The notes: a model not told the origin generated them from the sequence alone. A stretch of DNA of 15,420 bases from Nitrosarchaeum sp. (GCA_004297665.1 SCUP01000128.1:1-15420), one strand, 5' to 3'; shown: positions 1 to 6,159, counted from the first letter of the stretch. A program made the numbers and translations.

Positions 1-129
1 GGATTAGGAATTTCAGCGTATATGGCAATCCAGTTTCAAATTCAAGTAGTTCTTGTAGGTCTTGCAATAATAGGAGCCGGTGCCATTTTTTATATATTAT
101 ATGAAAAACGTGACGTAAGATCAGAATAA
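1..129 (+). CDS. C-terminal end of a membrane protein (partial)
   Basis: Frame 1 is open from the first base to the TAA at 127-129, giving the last 42 residues of a protein that begins outside the window. Residues 12-35 of the fragment form a hydrophobic helix (LVGLAIIGAGAIFYILY) followed by a short charged tail (EKRDVRSE). This is the usual ending of a polytopic transporter with a cytoplasmic C-terminus. The fragment is too short to assign a family. It is read in the same direction as the next gene, but 75 AT-rich bases containing a TATA-like box separate them, so they are probably separate transcripts. Confidence 0.6.
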   Translation, partial: GLGISAYMAIQFQIQVVLVGLAIIGAGAIFYILYEKRDVRSE

Positions 130-161
130 AATTGAATTTGTAAGGATTAGCAATTAATCGA

Positions 162-183
162 TTTAATATAATATGATATATAC
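162..183 (+). promoter_or_regulatory. TATA-like promoter of the RHH-like gene
   Basis: A continuous A/T run (TTTAATATAATATGATATAT) lies 22-43 bases upstream of the ATG at 205. This spacing suits a leaderless archaeal transcript starting at or next to the start codon. Confidence 0.45.
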
Positions 184-204
184 TAAATACTGAAGTTAAA
201 TTCA

Positions 205-789
205 ATGAAGACTACAACCAACAGACAACCCCATCCTCAAAAAAAAGAAACAACACGCAGTATTACTTATCGACTGCCATCTAAAATTGTAGAAGAACTA
301 GAAACAGAGGCAATGAACAAAAATATATCACACAATGTTTTGGTAAAACAAATTCTTGAGAAATATGTAACATGGGATCGTTTTGGTGCTCAAATGGGCA
401 TGATTCCAATTCCTAAAGGGATTCTAGATTCTCTTGGTAATGACATGACTGGAGAAGATATCAGTGAAATTATTAAAATGATTTTACCGTTTATCAAAGA
501 TACCGTTCTTTTTATGAAAGGAAAATATGATTTGAAACGATGTATTGAAACATTAGAAGATTATATGCGCGCATCTGGAATGAAATCAGATCATAGAACT
601 GAAGGAGAATTGCACCATTTTTTTATCCAACATGAATTAGGTATGAACTGGTCATTTTTCACTGAACAACTATTAAAAGAGATTTTTAATCAATTTATGC
701 CAAACAAAAATATCAAATTCCAAACAACCAAAACTACAGTAATTGCAACAATAGCATTGGGCTCAGATTTTAGTGAACATGATTACTAG
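205..789 (+). CDS. Ribbon-helix-helix-like regulator with a large C-terminal domain
   Basis: This encodes 194 aa. After a basic, disordered N-terminus (residues 1-17), residues about 18-55 read as a ribbon-helix-helix DNA-binding fold: one beta strand (SITYRLP) followed by two helices (SKIVEELETEAMN and SHNVLVKQILEKYV). That strand-helix-helix order is typical of CopG/Arc-type repressors. Residues 60-194 form a mixed domain I do not recognise, with an acidic helical middle (TGEDISEIIKMILPFIKDTV), HHFF and HE segments, and a beta-rich end (TTVIATIAL). RHH proteins are normally under 100 aa, so this one probably carries a ligand-sensing or partner-binding domain. That role is inference. The ATG at 205 fits a leaderless start, and the gene appears to be monocistronic. 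Confidence 0.6.
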   Translation: MKTTTNRQPHPQKKETTRSITYRLPSKIVEELETEAMNKNISHNVLVKQILEKYVTWDRFGAQMGMIPIPKGILDSLGNDMTGEDISEIIKMILPFIKDTVLFMKGKYDLKRCIETLEDYMRASGMKSDHRTEGELHHFFIQHELGMNWSFFTEQLLKEIFNQFMPNKNIKFQTTKTTVIATIALGSDFSEHDY

Positions 790-830
790 TATTTGTTCTA
801 GTGATTTTCAACTTTAAAAATTGTATTTTG

Positions 831-840
831 TTTAAAAATA
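831..840 (+). promoter_or_regulatory. TATA box deciding the start at 861
   Basis: TTTAAAAATA is centred 26 bases upstream of the ATG at 861. This supports that ATG over the GTG at 801, which would lie upstream of the TATA box. Confidence 0.5.
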
Positions 841-860
841 AGTGTGATAACTACACTACT

Positions 861-1337
861 ATGCTATCAAAGGACAAATTGATAATACTTGTTGCAGTTG
901 TGTTATGCATTGCAGTTTTAGGAGGAATGATGATATTCATTGGACAAGGAAATATCCGACATGTATCTATCTCATGGCAAGAAAAAATTGAACAAACTGT
1001 TGCTTTTGAAGACATTGATGGAAAGGTTCAACTAAAGGGGATTTCTGGAATAGATGGAGAACCCAATCCTTATCTTGTAACTAGAATAAATTTTGCATAC
1101 ATCTTGACTGTAATTAATAATGGAGATAAACATCATAGGTTATACATTGAAGGATTGAATATTCAGACGGAACTTTTAGAACCTGGGCAACAAGACACTA
1201 TAACAATTTATCCTACAGAAGAAGGAATCTACAAATATTATGATAAACTGCAAGAATTGGAACCATTAGGATATCTTGAAGTACGTACTGTAATTCCAAG
1301 TGATGAGTTTACTGGGTTTTTGCGTGATCTCATATGA
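861..1337 (+). CDS. Single-TM anchored extracytoplasmic protein, unknown function
   Basis: From the ATG at 861 this is 158 aa. It has a short charged N-terminus (MLSKDK), one hydrophobic helix at about residues 7-27 and a soluble domain of about 130 residues predicted to lie outside the membrane. The outer domain is rich in beta-type segments (RINFAYILTVINNGDKHHRLYIEGLN), suggesting an immunoglobulin-like or cupredoxin-like sandwich. It has no Cys and no clear Cu-ligand set, so I do not call it a cupredoxin. The open frame extends upstream to a GTG at 801, but the TATA box at 831-840 argues against that start. The NRAMP-type gene starts 43 bases after the stop and may be co-transcribed. Confidence 0.6.
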   Translation: MLSKDKLIILVAVVLCIAVLGGMMIFIGQGNIRHVSISWQEKIEQTVAFEDIDGKVQLKGISGIDGEPNPYLVTRINFAYILTVINNGDKHHRLYIEGLNIQTELLEPGQQDTITIYPTEEGIYKYYDKLQELEPLGYLEVRTVIPSDEFTGFLRDLI

Positions 1338-1380
1338 TTATCTTTTTGTTCAGATCTGATTACGTGGAGATTTTCACATA

Positions 1381-2673
1381 ATGTCAAAACACAGACTAAA
1401 AAAACTCTCAAAGATTTTTGGTCCTGGAATAATTACTGGGGCTTCAGATGATGATCCATCAGGAATTGCTACTTATACTCAGGCAGGAGCGCAATATGGT
1501 ACTGGTGCACTATGGTTTTCGTTGTTTATCTATCCACTAGTGACAACTGTACAAGAAATGTGTGGGAGAATAGGTCTTTTGACTGGAAGCGGGTTGGCAG
1601 GAGTCATTAAAAAAAAGTATTCCAAAAAAACAGTATTCCCAATAATCACGCTACTTCTTGTTGCAAACACAATAAACATTGGTGCAGATATTGGTGCAAT
1701 GTCTGCTTCTGTAAATCTGATTTTTCCAGGATTTCCGATTCTTCTCACTACACTGCTTTTTACTGTAACAATAATTTTATCTGAAATTTTAATTCCATAT
1801 CAAAAATATGTCAGAATATTAAAATATCTGACACTTTCTTTGCTTGCATATTTTGTCACTGCTTTAATTATTGGGGCAAACTGGCAACAAGTTTTTACTG
1901 CTAGTATTATTCCACACGTAGAATTTACTCCCGCATTTTCTATGATGTTTGTAGCACTATTTGGAACTACCATATCACCTTACTTGTTTTTCTGGCAAAC
2001 ATCAGAAGAAGCAGAAGAAGATGTTGCAAAAAATAAGATTAAAGGAATCGGAGATGGAAAACCACACATCACAAAACGTGAAATCAAAATGATGCGCATA
2101 GATGTTATGCTTGGAATCGGGTTTTCTGTAATTACAATGTGGTTTATTATTATGACTGCAGCAGGAACTCTTCACACTGGTGGAATTTCAGATGTTATCA
2201 CAGCGGATCAAGCTGCAAAAGCACTTGAACCGCTAGTGCAGACATTTCCAAATTCAGGACAAATTGCAAAAATAATCTTTGCATTAGGAGTGATAGGTAC
2301 AGGCATGTTGGCAATCCCAATACTTTCTGGCTCTTCTGCCTATGCATTATCTGAAGGATTTGGATGGAAGCAAGGGTTAAGCAAGAAATTCAAGGAAGCC
2401 AGATCATTTTATTTGATAATAGCTTCCTCTACAGTGGTTGGATTATGGATTAATTTTATGGGGTTGGATCCTATCAAAGCGTTATACTATACTGCCATAA
2501 TCAATGGAATAATTGCAGTCCCTTTGCTTATAGCGGTCATCAAAGTCGCAAATGACAAGAAAATACTACACACACATACCAATCGAAGATTATCTAATGT
2601 TTTAGGATGGTTTACTGTTGCAATAATGGGATTTTCTATTATTATTATGATCTTTACATGGTGGTACTTCTGA
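1381..2673 (+). CDS. NRAMP-superfamily divalent metal transporter, atypical metal site
   Basis: This encodes 430 aa with about 11 hydrophobic helices, the length and pattern of NRAMP (SLC11) cation transporters. The opening GPGIITGASDDDPSGIATY (residues 14-32) is the TM1 metal-binding region. The classical DPGN motif here reads DPSG (25-28), so Gly replaces the metal-coordinating Asn. In TM6 the classical MPH motif reads SPY (199-201, within ISPYLFFWQTSEEAEED), so the selectivity Met is missing. These changes match a divergent NRAMP-related branch, whose substrate (Mn, Fe or Mg) cannot be read from sequence. A GGAG at 1366-1369, 11 bases before the ATG, may be a ribosome binding site. No strong TATA box is seen in the 43-base gap, so the gene may be co-transcribed with the preceding one. 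Confidence 0.85.
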   Translation: MSKHRLKKLSKIFGPGIITGASDDDPSGIATYTQAGAQYGTGALWFSLFIYPLVTTVQEMCGRIGLLTGSGLAGVIKKKYSKKTVFPIITLLLVANTINIGADIGAMSASVNLIFPGFPILLTTLLFTVTIILSEILIPYQKYVRILKYLTLSLLAYFVTALIIGANWQQVFTASIIPHVEFTPAFSMMFVALFGTTISPYLFFWQTSEEAEEDVAKNKIKGIGDGKPHITKREIKMMRIDVMLGIGFSVITMWFIIMTAAGTLHTGGISDVITADQAAKALEPLVQTFPNSGQIAKIIFALGVIGTGMLAIPILSGSSAYALSEGFGWKQGLSKKFKEARSFYLIIASSTVVGLWINFMGLDPIKALYYTAIINGIIAVPLLIAVIKVANDKKILHTHTNRRLSNVLGWFTVAIMGFSIIIMIFTWWYF

Positions 2674-2740
2674 TCCACCTTGAATGCTTGATTATTGCTT
2701 CAATCTTCATAAAAAATATCAAGTTTGTCTATTTATTGGT

Positions 2741-2755
2741 CTAGTTAATTATCAA
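2741..2755. repeat. Short repeat CTAGTTAATTATCAA, copy 1
   Basis: These 15 bases recur exactly at 3150-3164. Each copy starts 68 bases after the preceding stop codon. A weaker relative (TTGATTATCAATG) lies at 4506-4518. The role is unknown, and because the DNA is AT-rich chance is possible. Confidence 0.4.
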
Positions 2756-2820
2756 CGCTGATTTTAAAATGTATTAATAAACGGCAAGAATTGTTCTGCT
2801 TATAATTATGAATAATGTTG

Positions 2821-2853
2821 AGTGCAGTGCAATCAAAGGTTTTATTTTTTTAT
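2821..2853 (+). promoter_or_regulatory. Promoter with GCAGTGCA element, site 1
   Basis: AGTGCAGTGCA at 2821-2831 contains GCAGTGCA (2824-2831), 46 bases upstream of the ATG at 2870. The T-rich TATA-like stretch (TTTTATTTTTTTATC) is centred near 2844, about 20 bases downstream of the element. The same layout recurs at three further promoters (3212, 3660 and 4136). Confidence 0.55.
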
Positions 2854-2869
2854 CAAGATAAGAACTAAC

Positions 2870-3082
2870 ATGACCTATTGTATTGATGAATGTAGAAAAT
2901 ACAAGGCATCAAAGCCAGCACAAATTGGAAGATACGCAGCAGGACAAAAACGATGCAATTATTGTGAGATATTTGTAGATTATGATGGAATAACATGTCC
3001 TTGTTGCAATAGACAACTAAGGTGTTTGCCACGAAGTAGAAAAGGTAAAGAAAAATATCTAGAGCAGGTAGTTAGACAATGA
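2870..3082 (+). CDS. Small seven-cysteine zinc-ribbon protein (paralogue A)
   Basis: From the ATG at 2870 this is 70 aa. Cysteines follow the pattern CxxxC-x20-CxxC-x10-CPCC (C4, C8, C29, C32, C43, C45, C46), enough for one or two structural zinc sites. Conserved features include RY..G.KRCN.C and a basic C-terminal helix (PRSRKGKEKYLEQ), which suggests nucleic-acid or ribosome contact, though this is inference. It is a clear paralogue of the protein at 3879-4085, with identical Cys spacing. The frame is open further upstream, but the TATA position and the paralogue both support this ATG. It is the first of five consecutive small genes, four with the GCAGTG element. Confidence 0.75.
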   Translation: MTYCIDECRKYKASKPAQIGRYAAGQKRCNYCEIFVDYDGITCPCCNRQLRCLPRSRKGKEKYLEQVVRQ

Positions 3083-3149
3083 TTTTCTTTTTGTTTAGAA
3101 CCAGATTGATCACATGAGTGTAATTTCCAAAATTAATTGTACCTAAAAA

Positions 3150-3164
3150 CTAGTTAATTATCAA
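3150..3164. repeat. Short repeat CTAGTTAATTATCAA, copy 2
   Basis: This is an exact second copy of the 15 bases at 2741-2755, again starting 68 bases after the upstream stop codon (3082) and about 115 bases before the next ATG. Confidence 0.4.
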
Positions 3165-3211
3165 TGTCTAACAATCCAATATTTTCATTAAATTTTGATC
3201 TTTTACAAATC

Positions 3212-3247
3212 TGCATGGCAGTGTATACCAACTGATTAAATTTTTAC
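3212..3247 (+). promoter_or_regulatory. Promoter with GCAGTGTA element, site 2
   Basis: TGCATGGCAGTGTA (3212-3225) is identical over 14 bases to site 3 at 3660-3673. GCAGTGTA begins 47 bases before the ATG at 3265. The TATA-like stretch GATTAAATTTTTAC is centred near 3239, 21 bases downstream of the element. Confidence 0.55.
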
Positions 3248-3264
3248 TTTTCATACATAACACC

Positions 3265-3600
3265 ATGTCCCAAATAGAAACACAGTATGATATGTTTCTG
3301 ACATGCATGAAAGAAACGGTCAAAAACGTTGATGTTAACCTCATGTTGAAAATAATGTATTTGGAAAGAAAACTTCCGGGTGTTTCACCACATGTAGAGC
3401 TTGAAATAAAATTAAAGCCGGGAATTAATCGGGCAAAAAAAGAAATGGAAATAAGATCAAGATATGGCTTTCAATCCTCGTCTCTTGGGGAGCATGATTT
3501 GTTTGCAGTAGGCCAAATGAATATGGAACTTGTAGCAGAAATTGCAAAGGATTCCGATATTGTCTCCATTTCAGGCGTGGCAACTCCAGCATCATATTGA
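3265..3600 (+). CDS. Conserved-looking hypothetical soluble protein, 111 aa
   Basis: This is a 111-aa soluble protein without signal peptide or TM helix. The first half is helical (YDMFLTCMKETVKNVDVNLMLKIM). The second half alternates basic and hydrophobic residues (HVELEIKLKPGINRAKKEMEIRSRYGF) and ends in a strand-rich segment (DSDIVSISGVATPASY). I recognise no family. One Cys is present, so it is unlikely to bind zinc like its neighbours. It has its own TATA box and a GCAGTGTA element 47 bases upstream of the start, placing it in the same putative regulon as the zinc-ribbon genes on either side. Confidence 0.6.
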   Translation: MSQIETQYDMFLTCMKETVKNVDVNLMLKIMYLERKLPGVSPHVELEIKLKPGINRAKKEMEIRSRYGFQSSSLGEHDLFAVGQMNMELVAEIAKDSDIVSISGVATPASY

Positions 3601-3659
3601 ATTCTAAATTTAGCACGGTTTTTCATTAATTCACCGACCTAAATGTTCACCAGAAATAT

Positions 3660-3699
3660 TGCATGGCAGTGTAAACATGTTGCTTATGTTCATATTTAG
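3660..3699 (+). promoter_or_regulatory. Promoter with GCAGTGTA element, site 3
   Basis: TGCATGGCAGTGTA (3660-3673) repeats site 2 exactly. GCAGTGTA starts 48 bases before the ATG at 3714. The TATA-like CTTATG/CATATTTAG region lies about 20 bases further downstream. The element supports the short ORF at 3714 as a real gene. Confidence 0.55.
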
Positions 3700-3713
3700 T
3701 AATTGATTTTAGT

Positions 3714-3866
3714 ATGGAACACGTGCAAATGAAATTTAATTGGGATCATCCAAGTATTGAGGAAAACTATGGCCATACACAAAGTGAATGGGGCAGATAT
3801 GTCTCAAGGGATAAGAAAAATTACTCAATAATATGTGCATATAAAATGAAATGGGAAACTCCCTGA
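3714..3866 (+). CDS. Small 50-aa protein, unknown function
   Basis: ATG at 3714 to TGA at 3864-3866 encodes 50 aa, starting MEHVQMKFNWDHPSIEENYG and ending MKWETP. It is rich in aromatic and charged residues (three Trp, several Tyr and His) and has one Cys, no TM helix and no metal-binding pattern. Despite its size it has a full promoter at canonical distance, including the 14-base element identical to that of the 111-aa gene. Its stop lies only 12 bases before the second zinc-ribbon gene, so the two probably form a bicistronic unit. I recognise no family, so coding status rests on promoter context and amino-acid composition. Confidence 0.5.
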   Translation: MEHVQMKFNWDHPSIEENYGHTQSEWGRYVSRDKKNYSIICAYKMKWETP

Positions 3867-3878
3867 CTATTTTGTGAT

Positions 3879-4085
3879 ATGAGTTGCAAAGGGGTTTGTC
3901 ACAGATACAAAAACCCAATACCTGTAGGAATTAAAAGATACCAAGAAGGCCGTAAGCGATGCAACACCTGTGGGCTTTTCATTAAATGGGATGGATTGTT
4001 TTGTCCATGCTGCAAAATGCAATTAAGAGAAAACTCACGTCGCAGAAAATACAAGGAAAAATTTCAGGAATTCCAACGAATTTAA
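3879..4085 (+). CDS. Small seven-cysteine zinc-ribbon protein (paralogue B)
   Basis: This 68-aa protein has the pattern CxxxC-x20-CxxC-x10-CPCC (C3, C7, C28, C31, C42, C44, C45), identical in spacing to the protein at 2870-3082. Shared positions include RY..G.KRCN.C..F...DG..CPCC..QLR and a basic tail (RRRKYKEKFQEF). The paralogues have diverged elsewhere, so the duplication is not recent. It lacks its own GCAGTG element but follows the 50-aa gene by 12 bases and is probably co-transcribed from that promoter. A nucleic-acid- or ribosome-associated role is plausible from the basic tail but is not shown. Confidence 0.75.
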   Translation: MSCKGVCHRYKNPIPVGIKRYQEGRKRCNTCGLFIKWDGLFCPCCKMQLRENSRRRKYKEKFQEFQRI

Positions 4086-4135
4086 AATAAGATTTATTGT
4101 TAGATGCTCAATTCAGATCTTGTTTTTTAAAATTA

Positions 4136-4166
4136 AGTGCAGTGCAGTCGTACTTGATTAATACAG
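4136..4166 (+). promoter_or_regulatory. Promoter with GCAGTGCA element, site 4
   Basis: AGTGCAGTGCA (4136-4146) repeats site 1. GCAGTGCA (4139-4146) begins 48 bases before the ATG at 4187. The TATA-like TTGATTAATAC is centred near 4160, 21 bases downstream. Confidence 0.55.
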
Positions 4167-4186
4167 AAAATGCACATAATTGGTAA

Positions 4187-4429
4187 ATGTCAAATGCAAT
4201 AATCTATGTCGGCATAGCAGTAGGAGTTCTGGCAATGGCAGGCGTGATAACATATGGAACACAAAACCAGCAAAACTATATTCCTGATGATGCAATTCCA
4301 GCACCAGCAACAGAACAAGGAGCTTTCTCCTCACCATCCGGTTTAGGGGCTCAACTAAACAAGGAGCAGTGGCATGCAGACCCTTTTGCCGATGAAGCAG
4401 CAGCAGTAAAAGCAAAATTAGGTCAATAA
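4187..4429 (+). CDS. Small single-TM anchored protein, unknown function
   Basis: This is 80 aa. Residues 4-23 form one hydrophobic helix (AIIYVGIAVGVLAMAGVITY). It is followed by a Pro/Ala/Gln-rich linker (DDAIPAPATEQGAFSSPSG) and a short acidic and helical end (DPFADEAAAVKAKLGQ). The uncharged N-terminus makes topology uncertain; an outward-facing C-terminus is likely. There are no Cys residues and no recognisable family. It closes the run of small genes sharing the GCAGTG promoter element and is convergent with the flavin-type gene at 4521-4991. Confidence 0.6.
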   Translation: MSNAIIYVGIAVGVLAMAGVITYGTQNQQNYIPDDAIPAPATEQGAFSSPSGLGAQLNKEQWHADPFADEAAAVKAKLGQ

Positions 4430-4520
4430 CTCCCCACAAAAACCAAATTTTTCTTTAAATCTCATTAGATGATTTCATTTTAACGTGTTTTAGTCATCTT
4501 AAAATTTGATTATCAATGGA

Positions 4521-4991
4521 TCACTTTTGAAATAAATGTGTAGAATCAACATCTGATCCTATACACATATCACTAAACTCTTCAGGATTTAATGAGTAAC
4601 ATACTTTTGGCTCAAATAATATGACTTGGACTTCGTTTTTCTCACCAAGTTTTTTTATTTTCTCAGATGAATTTTTTTCCAATACTTTTTTAATAATGTC
4701 TTCTTTGATTTCTGTTTTTTTGGGCTCATCTGTTATAAAACTAACAATTCCCCGAAATTGAAATCCTTTCAACTCATCTTTGTTAAAAACTGAAATGGTG
4801 ACCCATGGATTCACTTGTATATTCTTGTAAGATTTGTGTTTGAAAAAATCTAACCAATATATCACATTTTCATCAACTCTAAAGAAAATTCTAGGGGACA
4901 CATTTGCTAAATTATTTTCCCCTACAGTTCCTACTGCAAAAATTCCCTGTTTCTCGATGAACTCTTTAATCAGATTTGGAATTTTTACCAT
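4521..4991 (-). CDS. Pyridoxamine 5'-phosphate oxidase-like split-barrel protein
   Basis: This 156-aa protein reads as a PNPOx-like FMN-binding split barrel. It opens with an N-terminal helix (PNLIKEFIEKQ). The strand GIFAVGTVGENNLANVSPR (16-34) is the typical opening 'values change in output' strand with SPR. IYWLDFFKHKSYKNIQVNPWVTISVF (about 44-69) follows, then FQFRGIVSFITD, a classical barrel strand. These proteins bind FMN, F420 or heme; which one cannot be told here. A Lys/Glu-rich insertion (about 88-113) precedes the last strands, and two Cys lie near the C-terminus (VCYSL and DMCIG). A TATA box (rc CTTTAATAC, 5013-5021) lies 26 bases upstream of the ATG. Confidence 0.75.
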   Translation of the reverse strand: MVKIPNLIKEFIEKQGIFAVGTVGENNLANVSPRIFFRVDENVIYWLDFFKHKSYKNIQVNPWVTISVFNKDELKGFQFRGIVSFITDEPKKTEIKEDIIKKVLEKNSSEKIKKLGEKNEVQVILFEPKVCYSLNPEEFSDMCIGSDVDSTHLFQK

Positions 4992-5064
4992 TGAGTCTAT
5001 TATGATTAATTTGTATTAAAGTAGTCGTTTAAACATCAAATTTGAGAATAATTTTATGGATTAG

Positions 5065-5550
5065 TCAAGAAAGTTCTTTTGCTTGCTGCTCAAATAGATT
5101 TTTACTCATTATGATCGGTATGCCATAATACGTAGCAAGCGCTATTGCATCTGATGCTCTAAAGTTTCTCAAAACAATATTTTTTCTTCCACTAAAGTAT
5201 AGATTTGCACGTAATGCATTACCACTATCAAAAATTTTTATCTTTACTAAGAATAATTCAGACTCTTCTGATAACTGTTCAATTAAATTATAGATTGTTG
5301 GAATTGCATCCCTTTGACCATCTTTGAAACCTGCAATGTATCTTGCAACTTCTCCAGAGAAGGCAGAAATTGGAAATTCTTTTCCACCATCGGCCTTTAA
5401 AATTAGTACTCCTTGAAGACCTAATGAATCGGTTCCTATCTGTTCTATTCTGACTTGGATTTCATCATTACTAATTTCTTGTTTTATCTTAAAATCATCA
5501 TTGGGATGAATGTATTTTTTTATTTTATTGAATTGATTCATGAATTTCAT
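5065..5550 (-). CDS. Bifunctional nuclease (BFN/DUF151) domain protein
   Basis: The ATG at 5550 gives 161 aa. Residues about 30-150 match the DUF151 bifunctional nuclease family: GVLILKADGGKEFPI (47-61), FSGEVARYIAGFKDGQRD (64-81) and the diagnostic C-terminal ASDAIALA (132-139) followed by GIPIIMSK. Plant and bacterial members have been reported with RNase/DNase activity, but archaeal roles are unknown. The frame is open 18 codons further upstream, but a TATA box (rc CTTTAAATAC, 5576-5585) lies 30 bases before 5550 and would sit inside that extension, so 5550 is preferred. It is divergent from a small AbrB-like gene at 5635, with 84 bases between the start codons. Confidence 0.8.
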   Translation of the reverse strand: MKFMNQFNKIKKYIHPNDDFKIKQEISNDEIQVRIEQIGTDSLGLQGVLILKADGGKEFPISAFSGEVARYIAGFKDGQRDAIPTIYNLIEQLSEESELFLVKIKIFDSGNALRANLYFSGRKNIVLRNFRASDAIALATYYGIPIIMSKNLFEQQAKELS

Positions 5551-5575
5551 ATTATGTATAATTATGTACTTTAAT

Positions 5576-5617
5576 GTATTTAAAGTATGTGTATAATAGT
5601 ACACAATTATATATAAT
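5576..5617. promoter_or_regulatory. Divergent promoters of BFN and AbrB-like genes
   Basis: Two TATA boxes face away from each other. The minus-strand box CTTTAAATAC (5576-5585) is 30 bases upstream of the ATG at 5550. The plus-strand box TTATATATAAT (about 5607-5617) is 23 bases upstream of the ATG at 5635. Only about 30 bases separate the box centres, so one bound regulator could affect both genes. Confidence 0.5.
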
Positions 5618-5634
5618 GATCTTTCAAAAAGAGC

Positions 5635-5784
5635 ATGGAGATTACATTTGTTTCAAAAATTGCAAAATCAGGCAAGGATACTAATGGAAATGAAAGAAGA
5701 ATCATAATAATTCCAACAGACCGTCTAGATGACATTTCACGATATAATGGAAAGCAAGTGAAAATCACCATTCAAGAGATTTAG
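5635..5784 (+). CDS. 49-aa AbrB/MazE-like swapped-hairpin protein
   Basis: ATG at 5635 to TAG at 5782-5784 gives 49 aa: MEITFVSKIAKSGK, then a loop, then RRIIIIPTDRLDDISRYNG and KQVKITIQEI. The order of strand (TFVSKIAKSG), strand (RRIIIIP), short helix (TDRLDDISRYNG) and strand (KQVKITI) is typical of AbrB/SpoVT-like DNA-binding domains, which dimerise and act as regulators or antitoxins. No toxin ORF is adjacent; the closest gene is the divergent BFN gene, a potential target or partner. The assignment is by pattern only. The ORF is short, but the TATA box at standard spacing and the fold-like sequence support it. Confidence 0.55.
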   Translation: MEITFVSKIAKSGKDTNGNERRIIIIPTDRLDDISRYNGKQVKITIQEI

Positions 5785-5891
5785 AAAAAATCCAAATTAC
5801 AAATTCTGAGAAACAAGTAAATCATTACACATTTAATTTAACTCTAGTTGATTGAAGAAAATCTTAAGTTTAAAGAAACTCCTGAAAATTC

Positions 5892-6041
5892 ATGAGCGGA
5901 TATAATTATCTTTCATCATTAAAAAATAAAGAATTCTTAATTTTGCAGAAATTATGTGACAATTCAATCCTTCCACCGGAAAAAGAAAAATTAGAAAAAG
6001 AATTGGAAGAAACTCGTTTAGAGATTGAGAAACTAGGGTAG
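5892..6041 (+). CDS. 49-aa coiled-coil protein
   Basis: ATG at 5892 to TAG at 6039-6041 gives 49 aa. The second half is a continuous charged helix with heptad-like spacing (PPEKEKLEKELEETRLEIEK), which predicts a short coiled coil. The first half (SLKNKEFLILQKLCDN) is amphipathic and also helical. It has one Cys and no TM helix. A TATA-like CTTAAGTTTAAA (5863-5874) lies about 25 bases upstream. The function is unknown; proteins of this size with such helices often act as assembly or partner-binding subunits, but no partner is identified. Confidence 0.5.
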   Translation: MSGYNYLSSLKNKEFLILQKLCDNSILPPEKEKLEKELEETRLEIEKLG

Positions 6042-6146
6042 CGAACAACAATGTATAAAAAACATGATTGGACTTGTTAAATGATGTAGTTTAACAGAGC
6101 ATTAGATTCTAACTGAAAACTAACATTGATAATCATGAAATGTAAA

Positions 6147-6159
6147 TTTATATTAAAAC
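6147..6159 (+). promoter_or_regulatory. TATA box for the gene at 6185
   Basis: TTTATATTAAAAC is centred about 32 bases upstream of the ATG at 6185, consistent with a near-leaderless transcript. Confidence 0.45.

Noticed and set aside
801..860. GTG-initiated N-terminal extension of the single-TM protein at 861
   Set aside because: The TATA box at 831-840 lies inside the extension and the ATG at 861 directly precedes a normal membrane anchor.
4467..4499. Inverted repeat AGATGA...TCATCT between convergent genes
   Set aside because: Only six pairs around a 21-base loop in AT-rich DNA, so too weak to call a terminator or operator.
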